From: Bacillus sp. SA1-12 | GTDB taxonomy: Bacteria; Bacillota; Bacilli; Bacillales; Bacillaceae | Direction: 5' to 3' | Length of the DNA: 64,000 bases | Assembly: GCF_000981385.1 (NCBI RefSeq) | Contig: NZ_LATZ01000013.1 | Span: 24,001-88,000, forward strand | Shown here: positions 25,553-35,324 of the stretch, piece by piece | How the letters are laid out: the number at the start of each line of letters is the position of its first letter | Position numbering within the stretch: position 1 is the stretch's first letter | Made by a program: the position numbers and the translations under genes | Notes under the pieces: generated by a model | Database searches by the model: none | Told to the model about the DNA's origin: nothing | What the model saw: only the letters and a program-made list of their open reading frames with translations

Positions 25553-25995
25553 CGTAACGTAAAAGTCAATAGATATAAGTGCAAATGATCTGATTGGGGT
25601 CATGTATAAAAATAAATTGTTTCAAATTTTTCCCTTATCTACATAAACACCAGCAACAGTATACTTTAAAAAGCACCAGCACGCAAGAACATTTGTTCTA
25701 GAAGAGTGAAAAAATTTAATGAACTTGAAAAATGTTTACCTGGTATATTGCGCCTTACATATTCTAGCCAATAATTCCGGCATACAATCTCAAGGATGGC
25801 CTTTATTTGATTCGTCTACTAAAATCTTTTTTGATAAGATTACTGTTGACCAGCAATAAAGAAAAGGTTAATTTTACTTTAATTTCAATATCTTGAGTTT
25901 ATCTATTTAATCATCAATTAATTAAACGCTTATTTAAAATAGCTGTTAAAAAACATTGTTGAGTTATCAATTGTTGATCGCTTAATCTGTTGGGT
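25553..25995. other. Gene-free AT-rich region
   Basis: Between the MFS and DinB genes I see no frame with a plausible ribosome site, no tRNA-like fold and no long repeat. It probably holds only the MFS promoter. Confidence 0.5.
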
Positions 25996-26022
25996 AAAAA
26001 AAAATCCCTAAAAAGGGAATTG
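25996..26022 (-). terminator. Rho-independent terminator of the dinB-like gene
   Basis: TCCC-TTTTTA-GGGA on the minus strand (26005-26018) followed by nine T residues. Confidence 0.75.
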
Positions 26023-26041
26023 AATAGAGTTAGTAAGTATT

Positions 26042-26515
26042 TTATCTTTGCATCATTCGTTTAATCATTTTAATCGCATCAAAATGCATGCCCTCATGGT
26101 ATAAGCAAAAGGTAATAAATTCTTCTACAGTTGATAATGTAAGACCTCTTGAAGTTGTATATGGCTGCTTTACAGCCTCTTTCAATCGAGATTCTAAGGC
26201 TCCCTCGATTCTATCCAATTGATTTTCGAGCAGCTGAACAAGCTCCAGAACAGTTGGTGCTTGTTGTTCTCCCCATTCAGCCGGTTTCGTTCCTGGAGCA
26301 AATAATGCTGGGAACGATTCTGGCAGCTCCATTTTTTCTCCAATAAAATAGAACGCATTCCGTTCATGAATAAGATAAATATGACCTAAATTCCATTTAA
26401 TATTATTATTGAACCCCGCTGGGATAAAAAGAGCCTCCTGATCATTGATACCTTTCACATCACTTAGAGTACAATTTCTTGCAAAACGTAATTGTTTAAA
26501 AATAACATTTCCCAT
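26042..26515 (-). CDS. DinB-family putative metal-dependent protein
   Basis: The 157-residue protein has the DinB/YfiT-like four-helix fold. The three histidine positions expected for the metal are in KWNLGHIYLIHERN (first His) and CLYHEGMHFDAIK (second and third). Members are uncharacterised or are thiol transferases. The gene stands alone, with start after GGAGGAA and a terminator behind it. It is not closely similar to the BstA-type protein at 5570-6091. Substrate and cofactor are unknown. Confidence 0.8.
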   Translation of the reverse strand: MGNVIFKQLRFARNCTLSDVKGINDQEALFIPAGFNNNIKWNLGHIYLIHERNAFYFIGEKMELPESFPALFAPGTKPAEWGEQQAPTVLELVQLLENQLDRIEGALESRLKEAVKQPYTTSRGLTLSTVEEFITFCLYHEGMHFDAIKMIKRMMQR

Positions 26516-26529
26516 ATTGGTTCCTCCTC

Positions 26530-27164
26530 AAAAATTTCCAGATCCATTTTGATGGATATAAACAATGATCACAGAGCCCGACTACTACTGGTGTAAACAA
26601 ATAACCACAGCTGCACCCTCCCATCATAAAAGGCAATCAAACTTGCTTCACCAGTTAAAGTACAGCCCTAACTTGTATTCCTGCCAGAGTGACTATGGTG
26701 GAGCTGGCAGATCTAAATTGATTTTACACCCATATTCCATACCGAATATTACTTTCAGCGTTTTCAAGTGAAATTTAATTAAAATACCTTTTAATAATGG
26801 ATACTTAAAATGTCCTAATTATTTGATTTTACCAAATAATTCAAATCAATGGTAGGATGTAAGATCAGCTGAGTAAGCGAACTCAGTTATTTTTTTATTA
26901 CTACGATATATAAACAAAAGTTAGATACCCTGTTTTTATAAACCATTGTTAATTTTCCGCTTTTTAATCCTAAATTCAGAAGATAGTTAATACTAAAGCA
27001 CTTATTTTTCATAAAATTTTTGACACACTAAATTTGAATTGATTAAAAGGGTGTCACTTAATTAATCGTTTGTTTAAAAATCTATTAAAATCCATAGGTA
27101 ACGCAAGATTTACAGAAAATTATCGTTTTGTTTCAAGTTCCCTTTCCCAAAACCACATTAAAAT
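26530..27164. other. Gene-free region between the dinB-like and malic enzyme genes
   Basis: About 630 bases with no convincing coding sequence. It contains a possible small inverted repeat (CTGCCAGAGTGACTATGGTG / AGCTGGCAG near 26680-26712) and AT-rich stretches, but no promoter I can support. Confidence 0.4.
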
Positions 27165-27213
27165 AAAAAAAACACACGTTGATCATCTATAAATCAAATA
27201 CGTGTGTTTTTTA
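27165..27213. terminator. Rho-independent terminator of the gltP-aspA-malic enzyme operon
   Basis: ACACACG (27172-27178) and CGTGTGT (27201-27207) pair, flanked by A-run and T-run, so it works on the minus strand after the malic enzyme gene (stop at 27259). Confidence 0.75.
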
Positions 27214-27258
27214 TTTTCAACTATATTGTAAGCAATTAAATAGACAGGTACCCACTAA

Positions 27259-28974
27259 TTACCGCACTTTTTCCCGCATAGCCTTTACCGGACGGTAGCT
27301 TGGTTCCCACATAGCATCGTTGACAGCTTGTTCAATATTAGCTGGCTTTATGCGAGCGACACCTGCATGTATTGCGGCTTTTGCTACTTCTATTGCTACT
27401 TTTTCCGAGATTGCTCGAATCTCTTCAACCTTCGGTAATAAAGGTGCACCAAGTCGGCTTACATCTATACTGTTTGCGATGGCCTCAGCAGCCGCAGTGA
27501 ACATGGTGTCCGTAATGAGCTGAGCTTGCGTTACCATTGTTCCAAGGCCAAGGCCTGGAAATACAAATGCGTTGTTAGATTGTCCGATTGTGTAGATCGT
27601 GTCATTATACGTTACAGGAGCAAATGGACTTCCCGTTGCTACAAGCGCTCGTCCATCAGTCCATTGAATTAAATCAACAGGTTTTGCCTCGGACAATGAG
27701 GTTGGATTTGACATCGGCAATATGACAGGTCTCTCAACGTGAGATGCCATCTCTTTAATAATCTCTTCGGTAAATGCTCCAGCGACTGTTGATGTACCAA
27801 TCAAAATGGTCGGTTGAACTTGGCTAACAACCTCCATAAGTCCAATTTCACCATTTGTGCTGTTACTCTTCCAATGAGTCACCTCTTTATTTGATCGAGC
27901 ATAAGGCTTTTGAAAATCGAGCATCGTATCCATATCATCCGTGAGTAAACCAAATCGGTCAATACACCAGAATCTGCTGTTCGCCTCTTCTACTGATAAT
28001 CCGTCACGTACCATCGCATCACGGATTTGGTCAGCGATTCCAATTCCGGCAGTGCCGGCTCCAAAGACGATAATCCGGTGTTCGCGTAATGGTATCTGCG
28101 AAACCCGCAAAGCCGCTAATACGGCAGCCAGTGTAACAGCCCCCGTTCCTTGGATATCATCGTTAAATGTACAAACTTTATTACGATACTTGGCCAAAAT
28201 ACTTGGAGCGTTACTAGAGCTGAAGTCTTCCCAATGCAGTAAGGCATTTGGAAATACCTTCTCTAATGTTGATACAACTCTGTCAATAAAGTTATCATAT
28301 TGCTCCCCATGAATACGCGGATGCCGATTCCCAATATAAAACGGATTATTGAGCAGTTCTTCATTATTTGTCCCGACATCCAAGACAACAGGCATGACAC
28401 AGCTAGGATCTATGCCTGCTGCAGCCGTATAGACAGCGAGCTTGCCGATAGCAATATTGATTCCTCCAACACCCCAGTCACCAATTCCTAATATACCTTC
28501 TCCATCAGTGATGACGATTAATTTAATATCCGTTGCATTTTCCCCAAAATTAACAAGTGCCTCTTCAATACCATTTGGATCATGAATGGATAAGTAAACC
28601 CCATGAGGACGGCGATATTCATGGCTATATCGCTGAATGGCCTCTCCAACTGTCGGCGTATAGACGACCGGCATCATTTCACTTAAATGATCGGTGAAAA
28701 GTCGATAAAATAAAACAGCATTACGGTCATGCAAAGCAGTCAAATAAATATTTTTACTCATGTCGGTTGGCTGTGACCGATATTGCTCATATGCACGTTG
28801 AGCCTGTTCTTCCAAAGTTAATACAGCCGGCGGCAGGAGACCAATTAATCCTAATTGTTTTCGCTCCTCCAGTGTGAATGCCACTCCTTTGTTAAGCACT
28901 GGTGTTGACAGTATCTCTGCACCCCGCATAACTGTTTCGAATTCCCCGTTAGGAGTAGAGATAAATTTATACAT
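27259..28974 (-). CDS. maeA: NAD-dependent malic enzyme (SfcA/MaeA-type)
   Basis: The 571-residue enzyme is a large-form malic enzyme: [40 protein letters not shown], and the signature [20 protein letters not shown], with an NAD site in [14 protein letters not shown]. It oxidatively decarboxylates malate to pyruvate. It is the last gene of the gltP-aspA-maeA operon, 75 bases after aspA, and would use malate formed from the fumarate released by aspartase. B. subtilis has several such paralogues (MaeA, MalS and others), so the exact orthologue is uncertain. Starts after GGAAGG. Confidence 0.92.
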   Translation of the reverse strand: MYKFISTPNGEFETVMRGAEILSTPVLNKGVAFTLEERKQLGLIGLLPPAVLTLEEQAQRAYEQYRSQPTDMSKNIYLTALHDRNAVLFYRLFTDHLSEMMPVVYTPTVGEAIQRYSHEYRRPHGVYLSIHDPNGIEEALVNFGENATDIKLIVITDGEGILGIGDWGVGGINIAIGKLAVYTAAAGIDPSCVMPVVLDVGTNNEELLNNPFYIGNRHPRIHGEQYDNFIDRVVSTLEKVFPNALLHWEDFSSSNAPSILAKYRNKVCTFNDDIQGTGAVTLAAVLAALRVSQIPLREHRIIVFGAGTAGIGIADQIRDAMVRDGLSVEEANSRFWCIDRFGLLTDDMDTMLDFQKPYARSNKEVTHWKSNSTNGEIGLMEVVSQVQPTILIGTSTVAGAFTEEIIKEMASHVERPVILPMSNPTSLSEAKPVDLIQWTDGRALVATGSPFAPVTYNDTIYTIGQSNNAFVFPGLGLGTMVTQAQLITDTMFTAAAEAIANSIDVSRLGAPLLPKVEEIRAISEKVAIEVAKAAIHAGVARIKPANIEQAVNDAMWEPSYRPVKAMREKVR

Positions 28975-29049
28975 AAAATACCTTCCTTTTTCATCATACT
29001 TCTTTTTTATTATTTCTTAAAAGGGGGTTAACAAAATCCCCCTATATAT

Positions 29050-30489
29050 TTACTCTCTATCAAATAATGCAGCACCGGAAATACCTGGTTTTGTCATTTC
29101 ATAAGGATTTAATATTAGATCAAGTTCTTCTTCTGTTAATACATCGTACAGCAGGCACAGTTCACGAACAGATTTACCTTCAACTATCGCTTCTCTTGCA
29201 ATACGAGCTGCCACTTCATAGCCAATATGCGGATTAACCGCTGTAATAATCCCGACGCTTTTTTCTACATATTTTTTTAGAAGCTCTTCGTTTGCTTCAA
29301 TGTTCTTTAGACAAAAATCTGTAAAAGCACGGAAAGCATTATTCATAATGCTGATGGATTGAAGCAGGTTAAAGACAAGCACAGGTTCCATGACATTTAG
29401 CTCAAGCTGGCCAGCTTCCGAAGCCAGGCAGATGGTATGGTCATTGCCGATAACTTGAAAGGCAACCTGGTTGATCATTTCAGCCATCACCGGATTTACT
29501 TTTCCAGGCATAATCGATGAACCAGGCTGGCGGGCAGGCAATGTGATTTCACTTAAACCGGCACGAGGTCCAGATGCCATTAATCGTAAGTCATTCGCAA
29601 TCTTAGACATATTCATCATACATACCTTTAACGCAGCAGAGACTTCTGTATAAGCATCGGTGTTTTGTGTTGCATCAACTAGATGCTCGGCTCCAACAAG
29701 CGGAAGGCTGCTAATTTCAGCCAAATGCTTAACAACCATTTCAATGTAGCGAGGATCTGCATTTAAACCTGTACCCACCGCTGTGGCACCCATGTTTACT
29801 TCATATAAATGCTGACGTGATTGTTTGATTCGCTTAATATCGCGTTCTAACACCCTGCTGTATGCCTCAAACTCCTGACCAAGGCGAATCGGCACAGCGT
29901 CCTGTAGATGTGTCCGGCCCATTTTTATGACATGATCAAATTGTTTGGCCTTTTCCTTAAAGACAACCAGCATATCCTCCATCGTCTTTAACAATTTTTC
30001 GAGTAAGTTAAGGGTAGCGATATGAATTGCTGTTGGAAATACATCGTTTGTTGATTGTGACATGTTCACATGAGTATTAGGGCTTAATTGAAGAACATAG
30101 TCGCCCTTCTCTTTTCCAAGCAATTCGAGTGCACGGTTGGCAATGACTTCGTTCGCATTCATATTCATCGATGTACCTGCACCGCCTTGAATTGGATCCA
30201 CGATGAAGTGATCATGCCATTTTCCATTGATCACTTCGTCTGCAGCTTGAACGATCATTTTCCCAAGCCCCTCGTATAAGCGTTTCGTATCCATATTGGC
30301 TAAGGCTGCTGCTTTTTTTACGATGGCTAATGCTTTAATTAAATCTTCATGAATACGATAGCCTGTAATCGGAAAGTTCTCGACTGCTCGCAATGTTTGA
30401 ATCCCATAGTATGCATCCGCAGGTACTTCTTTTGATCCTAAGAAATCCTTTTCAATCCGAACATTTTGTTTACTATTGATTGTTGACAT
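29050..30489 (-). CDS. aspA: Aspartate ammonia-lyase
   Basis: A 479-residue member of the aspartase/fumarase superfamily with the signature GSSIMPGKVNPVMAEM. GGAGTSMNMNANEVIANRAL and TGLNADPRY favour aspartase over fumarase. It converts L-aspartate to fumarate and ammonia. The ATG at 30489 follows GGAGGGAACACC; an in-frame ATG 14 codons upstream lacks a ribosome site and lies almost against gltP. It sits between the acidic amino-acid carrier gene and the malic enzyme gene, which fits aspartate catabolism. Confidence 0.93.
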   Translation of the reverse strand: MSTINSKQNVRIEKDFLGSKEVPADAYYGIQTLRAVENFPITGYRIHEDLIKALAIVKKAAALANMDTKRLYEGLGKMIVQAADEVINGKWHDHFIVDPIQGGAGTSMNMNANEVIANRALELLGKEKGDYVLQLSPNTHVNMSQSTNDVFPTAIHIATLNLLEKLLKTMEDMLVVFKEKAKQFDHVIKMGRTHLQDAVPIRLGQEFEAYSRVLERDIKRIKQSRQHLYEVNMGATAVGTGLNADPRYIEMVVKHLAEISSLPLVGAEHLVDATQNTDAYTEVSAALKVCMMNMSKIANDLRLMASGPRAGLSEITLPARQPGSSIMPGKVNPVMAEMINQVAFQVIGNDHTICLASEAGQLELNVMEPVLVFNLLQSISIMNNAFRAFTDFCLKNIEANEELLKKYVEKSVGIITAVNPHIGYEVAARIAREAIVEGKSVRELCLLYDVLTEEELDLILNPYEMTKPGISGAALFDRE

Positions 30490-30543
30490 GGTGTTCCCTC
30501 CATCAAGATTCTTTATCTTGTGATCAGCCACGTTTATCTACGT

Positions 30544-31815
30544 TTAGGCTGCGTTCGACTGTTTTATTGAATGAACGTATTTATTTGCTTGCTCTTGGTC
30601 AAATACACCTTCCCACTTGGACATCACAATCGCCGCTAATGAATTACCCATTACATTAACCGCAGTTCGCACCATATCTAAAATACGGTCAATACCAGCA
30701 ATAAACGCCAGGCCTTCTAATGGCAATCCCATTGAACCAAGTGTTGTTAAGACAACAACGAACGATGCTCCTGGAACACCGGCCATTCCTTTGGAGGTTA
30801 ACATTAAGACGAGTAATAATGTTATTTGCTGTGCAATGGACAAATCAATTCCATATATTTGAGCCACGAAAAGGGCAGCAAGTGCTTGATAAATAGATGA
30901 ACCATCTAAATTAAACGTATAGCCAGTTGGAATAACAAATGAAGTAATGGATTTAGGACAGCCGAATTTCTCCATCTTCTCCATAATCCTAGGTAAGACA
31001 GACTCTGAGCTTGCCGTTGTAAATGCTAAAATCAATTCATCTTTTAATACCTTCATAAGAATGAAGATGCTTGTTCCGGACATTTTTGCGATAATGCCAA
31101 GAACAACTAAAACAAAGAAGATCATCGTCACATAGACGGCTAGCACTAGTTTTCCTAAAGGAATTAATGTGCCGATACCAAATTTAGCTACGGTAACCCC
31201 AATCAGTGCAAATACACCAAACGGAGCAAATTTCATTATTTGATTCGTCACCCAAAACATGGCTTCTAATACACCTTCAAAAAAGCTTAGGACAGGTTTT
31301 CCTTTGTCTCCTATCGCCGCAATTCCCAAGCCAAAAAGGACTGAGAAAAAGATAATCGGCAACAAATCACCTTGGACCATGGATTCAAAGACGTTTTTTG
31401 GAACAATATGGACAATCGTTTCTGCAAAGCCTTTACTTTCAGCTTCTTTTGTCGTTTCTTCATATTGGGAAATATCACTCTTTTCAAGATTGCTTGTATC
31501 TAATCCGGAACCTGGGTGAAACAAGTTAGCCGCCAGCAGGCCAATTGCGATGGCGATTGTGGTGACAATCTCAAAATAGAGAAGCGTCTTTCCGCCTAGT
31601 TTTCCTAATTTTTTAATATCACCAACTCCTGCTATTGAGACGACTAATGCAGCAATAACGATTGGAACAACAATCATCTTAATTAAATGAATAAAAATGT
31701 CGCCAATCGGTACCATAATGGCCATAGCTGTTTCATTACCGTGAAAGACAGCTCCGACAGCAATACCTAGTATAAGTGCAACAAATATTTGTGTAGCTAA
31801 CCCAAACTTTTTCAA
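30544..31815 (-). CDS. gltP: Glutamate/aspartate:proton symporter, GltP type
   Basis: A 423-residue DAACS-family carrier with about eight membrane helices and two re-entrant loops. The substrate motifs TTASSESVLPRIMEKMEKFG, SFVIPTGYTFNLDGSSIYQA and DRILDMVRTAVNVMGN match E. coli GltP very closely; the Arg in DMVRT is the residue that binds the side-chain carboxylate. It imports aspartate/glutamate. First gene of an operon with aspA (54 bases) and the malic enzyme gene. A perfect cre site lies 24 bases before its start, and phased AAACCTAC repeats lie 70-105 bases before it. Confidence 0.9.
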   Translation of the reverse strand: MKKFGLATQIFVALILGIAVGAVFHGNETAMAIMVPIGDIFIHLIKMIVVPIVIAALVVSIAGVGDIKKLGKLGGKTLLYFEIVTTIAIAIGLLAANLFHPGSGLDTSNLEKSDISQYEETTKEAESKGFAETIVHIVPKNVFESMVQGDLLPIIFFSVLFGLGIAAIGDKGKPVLSFFEGVLEAMFWVTNQIMKFAPFGVFALIGVTVAKFGIGTLIPLGKLVLAVYVTMIFFVLVVLGIIAKMSGTSIFILMKVLKDELILAFTTASSESVLPRIMEKMEKFGCPKSITSFVIPTGYTFNLDGSSIYQALAALFVAQIYGIDLSIAQQITLLLVLMLTSKGMAGVPGASFVVVLTTLGSMGLPLEGLAFIAGIDRILDMVRTAVNVMGNSLAAIVMSKWEGVFDQEQANKYVHSIKQSNAA

Positions 31816-31838
31816 TGAAATTCCTCCTTGTATCTTTT

Positions 31839-31852
31839 TGTTAACGCTTTCA
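31839..31852. promoter_or_regulatory. cre site (CcpA) upstream of gltP
   Basis: TGTTAACGCTTTCA matches the cre consensus TGWNANCGNTNWCA at every position. Just upstream of the ribosome site it would repress the aspartate operon when glucose is present. Confidence 0.75.
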
Positions 31853-31884
31853 AACTCGTGAATATTCTTAGTTTATATTCCGGA

Positions 31885-31918
31885 CTACGAAAACCTACTG
31901 AAACCTACGAAAACCTAC
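31885..31918. promoter_or_regulatory. Helically phased direct repeats, likely GlnL-type operator
   Basis: AAACCTAC occurs at 31891, 31901 and 31911, a period of exactly 10 bases; the longer unit CTACGAAAACCTAC occurs twice, 20 bases apart. It lies between gltP and the divergent two-component genes. GlnL of B. subtilis is reported to bind 10-bp-period direct repeats, so the GlnL-like regulator encoded here is the best candidate. Confidence 0.6.
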
Positions 31919-32024
31919 AAGAACAAATAGGAAAATATAATATCTCTATGAAAACCCTTTTCACTTTTTAGCTATTTCAGTACAATGTGTATTGTTTTTA
32001 TCTAGTCATTCGGGAGGGACCGTC

Positions 32025-33299
32025 TTGAAAGAACGTACATGGTTTTTATTAATAATGATGATTGCGGTGCCTTTAGCTGGAGAATTTAAATTTTATCCAT
32101 TTGATGATACCTTCAGAGTTAGTTTGGGGACGCCCGTCTTCTTCTTATTTTTGTTATGGGGAAAGAGGATGCACCCGATTCTTGCAGGTATTTTAGCGGG
32201 AACGAGTGTGTTTGCTTTTCGATTTTTTCTAGCTGTTGGGATCAGAGATATATCTATTGAAGAAGGAATGTATCTCCATCTTCCCGCCTTTTCCTATTAC
32301 GTCATTTATGGTGTCCTATTTCATTGGTGGAAAATGAACGAACGGCATGATCAACCATTTATGATTGGAATCTTAGGGGTAGCTATTGAGATTATGGCAA
32401 GCTTATCGGAGATGTTGATCCGTTCCTCCTTGGTCTATAATGAGGATATATCTTTACTTGAGACCCAGCAACTCGTGATCATTGCATTTATCCGAAGCTT
32501 TTTTGTTCTTGGCTTTTTTAATATTTTTAAGCTGAGAGAAGCAAAGTTAGCAGAAGAAGAACAACGCCGACAAAAGGAAAAAATGCTTATTTTCATATCA
32601 AATTTGTATGAGGAATCCGTTCAACTGAAGAAAACGATGCAAAATGCGGAAGAAATCACCGGCATGTGTTATGATTTTTATCGCCGCTTAAAATCATCGG
32701 AAACAAACGGAAAAGAAGCGCAAACAGCGCTGCAAATTGCCGGTCTTGTGCATGAGATCAAAAAAGATAACCAGCGTATTTATGCAGGTTTATCGGAACT
32801 CATGTCTTCTGAAAGCCTGCAGGATTATATGAATATTGAACAGCTCGGTAACATCATGACTGTGTCAAATAGACGCTATGCAGAGTCCCTCGGCAAAGAT
32901 GTTTCATTCTCCTTGCATATAAAGGGTGATCATCCTCCCTATCATGTATTTATGGTATTATCATTAATCAATAATTTGTTAGCCAATTCTGTAGAAGCCA
33001 TTAAAGAAGAGGGTTACGTATCATTGGTTGTGAAAAGAAAGGATCAATATGTGGAGTTTTCTGTTAGTGACAATGGTCCTGGTATTGCACCTAAGCTCAA
33101 AGAAGTCATTTTTACAGAAGGCTTTACAACGAAGTTTGATTCAGGTGGAAACCCCTCAACAGGAATTGGTTTATCATATGTGAAACAAACAGTAGAAAAA
33201 TGGGGTGGACAAATTTCGCTTATGCAAAACGATAATGAAACCACCTTTATCGTTGAACTTCCGATAAATACGATAGTAGAGAAAGGATGTGTGAGATGA
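32025..33299 (+). CDS. Sensor histidine kinase, GlnK-like
   Basis: A 424-residue membrane kinase. Its N-terminal half (about residues 5-170) has five or six helices; a coiled-coil linker rich in E, K and Q follows, then a histidine box with IAGLVHEIKKDNQRI and an ATPase domain with LINNLLANSVEAI, SVSDNGPGI and GIGLSYVK. The layout matches B. subtilis GlnK (YcbA), the glutamine-responsive kinase. The TTG at 32025 follows GGGAGGG, so the longer frame from 31992 is rejected. Its stop overlaps the regulator's start (ATGA). Divergent from gltP, it may sense an amino acid or C4-dicarboxylate. Confidence 0.85.
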   Translation: MKERTWFLLIMMIAVPLAGEFKFYPFDDTFRVSLGTPVFFLFLLWGKRMHPILAGILAGTSVFAFRFFLAVGIRDISIEEGMYLHLPAFSYYVIYGVLFHWWKMNERHDQPFMIGILGVAIEIMASLSEMLIRSSLVYNEDISLLETQQLVIIAFIRSFFVLGFFNIFKLREAKLAEEEQRRQKEKMLIFISNLYEESVQLKKTMQNAEEITGMCYDFYRRLKSSETNGKEAQTALQIAGLVHEIKKDNQRIYAGLSELMSSESLQDYMNIEQLGNIMTVSNRRYAESLGKDVSFSLHIKGDHPPYHVFMVLSLINNLLANSVEAIKEEGYVSLVVKRKDQYVEFSVSDNGPGIAPKLKEVIFTEGFTTKFDSGGNPSTGIGLSYVKQTVEKWGGQISLMQNDNETTFIVELPINTIVEKGCVR

Positions 33300-34219
33300 A
33301 TTACTTTATTATAGATGACGATCCCGCCATACGAGCAATGCTGACAGATATTATTGAAGACGGAGATTTAGGGAGTGTGGTAGGTGAAGCAGAAGACGGA
33401 GCAATAGTAGACAATGGCTTACTATCTTTAAAAAAAGTTGATATTGTCTTGATTGATTTGCTTATGCCAAGACGAGACGGAATTGAAACGATTCGGGCTC
33501 TTGCTGAAGGATTTCAAGGAAAATTTGTGATGATTTCCCAAATCGAAGCCAAGGAATTGATTGGCGAGGCCTATAGTTTAGGGGCGGAATATTACATTAC
33601 AAAACCTCTCAACCATCTTGAAATAACAGGCATATTAAAAAAAGTAAACGAGCGGGTGCTGTTAGAACAATCGATCAGAGGCATTCAAGAATCGCTGAAC
33701 TTGTTTACAGGCCGCCCTCAGTTCTCGTTCGTCCCCTCCTCTCATACAACAAGTTTAATGGAAGCGGGACGTTCCTTAATTTCTGATCTAGGGATGATAG
33801 GTGAAGGCGGCAGTGAGGATTTGCTTAAAATAGTAGTCTTTCTTCAGAAGGAAAAAGAAAGGCTCGGTTCTGCCTACGCCTTTCCATCACTAAAGGTCAT
33901 TTTTGCTAGTATTGCTGCTGAAAAACTGGGAGATCAAACAAAAGAAGCTGAGATCCTGAAAGAAATGAAAGCATCTGAGCAGCGTGTCCGACGAGCTCTT
34001 TATCAGGCGCTTATCCATATTGCTTCATTGGGATTAACAGATTATACGAATCCTAAATTTGAAGCCTATGCTTCTACATTTTTTGATTTCTCAGAAGTGC
34101 GGAAAAAAATGCTCGAGCTGGAAGATAAAAGCAAAACACCAAACAACCAGAGCCGTATTAACATGAAAAAATTTATCCAAGCATTGTTTATGGAAGCAAC
34201 AAAACTGATTGATTCATAA
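33296..34219 (+). CDS. Response regulator with YcbB domain, GlnL-like
   Basis: A 307-residue regulator. The receiver (about 1-120) has the acidic residues in FIIDDDPAIRAML, the phospho-acceptor in IVLIDLLMPRRDG and Lys in YITKPLNHLE. The C-terminal half (about 150-300) is the YcbB DNA-binding domain of GlnL: DLLKIVVFLQKEKERLG, then VRRALYQALIHIASLGLTDY. This output domain is restricted to the GlnL group, unlike the CitB-type DctR that controls dicarboxylate uptake in B. subtilis. Starts within the kinase stop codon. Probable target: the gltP operon. Confidence 0.88.
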   Translation: MNYFIIDDDPAIRAMLTDIIEDGDLGSVVGEAEDGAIVDNGLLSLKKVDIVLIDLLMPRRDGIETIRALAEGFQGKFVMISQIEAKELIGEAYSLGAEYYITKPLNHLEITGILKKVNERVLLEQSIRGIQESLNLFTGRPQFSFVPSSHTTSLMEAGRSLISDLGMIGEGGSEDLLKIVVFLQKEKERLGSAYAFPSLKVIFASIAAEKLGDQTKEAEILKEMKASEQRVRRALYQALIHIASLGLTDYTNPKFEAYASTFFDFSEVRKKMLELEDKSKTPNNQSRINMKKFIQALFMEATKLIDS

Positions 34220-34238
34220 AAACATACTCCTTAAAAGC

Positions 34239-35144
34239 TTAATCAATAATTAAATGATCAATCTCGACAAAGTCTTTGCTGTCTCGAAATGTTCCTGCAG
34301 AGACACCCACTGCTTTACGGAACACTTTGTTGAAATAGTTGGCATTTGCATAGCCTACTTGGGCCGCAATGTCTGTAACAGTGAGGCTTGTGGAGCGAAG
34401 CAGCTCTGCAGCCTTTTGTATTCTAACTTTAGTCAGGTATTGAACAGGTGTCATATTCAGCTGCTGCTGAAACTGTTTAATAAAGTAATATCTTGAATAG
34501 CCGGATATAGCAGCGATCTCGTCAAGTGTGATCGGTTCATGATAATGTGTTTGGATAAAGGATAAGGCTTTTGTAATCTGAAGCGAAAACTCTTGAACTG
34601 TTTTTTCGATATTCCTTGTAAAACGGTAACACTCCATAATAAACTCATAGGCTTTTGCAGAGGCATAATAGGCGTCTGTAATCTTTTGCTCATATGTATC
34701 GTGATAGTTTCTCAGCAACAGCTGAATCAGCTTGGTATCAGGAGGAATTTTTAAAACCGGACCGCTTTGTTCTTTCATAAACCTCCAGCAGGCGGCTGCC
34801 TCGTTTCCTACAAGTGTAATAAATACAAACTCCCACCCTTCACTATCCTTTGGCAAATAATAGCGATGATCACTAGGAATCTCGACGATGAATGCTTCCC
34901 CAGCTTCTAACGAATAGCTTTTCCCATCTATATCGAGCCTGCCCACTCCTGAGAGCGTATATTGAAACACATAAGTACCGATATCTCTCCGCTTTAATCC
35001 GTGCCAATCATAAACATCACCAAACATTCTCTTTTCCCGGCCGAGCACCGAAATATTTGCCACATCATTAGGAAGTGCTTCATGAAAGCGAAAACCGTAT
35101 GTTCCATAATCCTTCACCGTTTTTCCACGATTAGAAAAAGACAA
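34239..35144 (-). CDS. AraC-family regulator, probable controller of melA
   Basis: This 301-residue protein has an N-terminal cupin-type sensor (about 25-110, with LEAGEAFIVEIPSDHRYYL) and a C-terminal AraC DNA-binding pair (ITLDEIAAISGYSRYYFIKQ, then VTDIAAQVGYANANYFNKVF). The start is a TTG at 35144, six bases after GGGGGTAG. It is divergent from the alpha-galactosidase gene, 180 bases away, which it most likely activates in response to an alpha-galactoside. The intergenic region has a weak cre-like sequence (35188-35201, two mismatches). Confidence 0.88.
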   Translation of the reverse strand: MSFSNRGKTVKDYGTYGFRFHEALPNDVANISVLGREKRMFGDVYDWHGLKRRDIGTYVFQYTLSGVGRLDIDGKSYSLEAGEAFIVEIPSDHRYYLPKDSEGWEFVFITLVGNEAAACWRFMKEQSGPVLKIPPDTKLIQLLLRNYHDTYEQKITDAYYASAKAYEFIMECYRFTRNIEKTVQEFSLQITKALSFIQTHYHEPITLDEIAAISGYSRYYFIKQFQQQLNMTPVQYLTKVRIQKAAELLRSTSLTVTDIAAQVGYANANYFNKVFRKAVGVSAGTFRDSKDFVEIDHLIID

Positions 35145-35324
35145 TATTCTACCCCCAAATCACACTAACTTACCATTGAAGTTAACTTGTAAACGTTTTA
35201 CCATAATTATAACAATAAAAAATAAAAAGTTGAATAAGAGATGCCGCTCTATTTTTTAAAGCAATTTTTTATCCTACCTTAAAAAATAGATAGTCTCTGT
35301 TTCACTTTATAGGGAGGTACTTTT

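Noticed and set aside
26565..26771. 68-codon plus-strand frame between the dinB-like and malic enzyme genes
   Set aside because: No ribosome site and no recognisable protein pattern; the minus strand gives only short broken frames.
35188..35201. cre-like TGTAAACGTTTTAC between the AraC gene and melA
   Set aside because: The CG core is present but the last two consensus bases do not match; kept only as a weak possibility.
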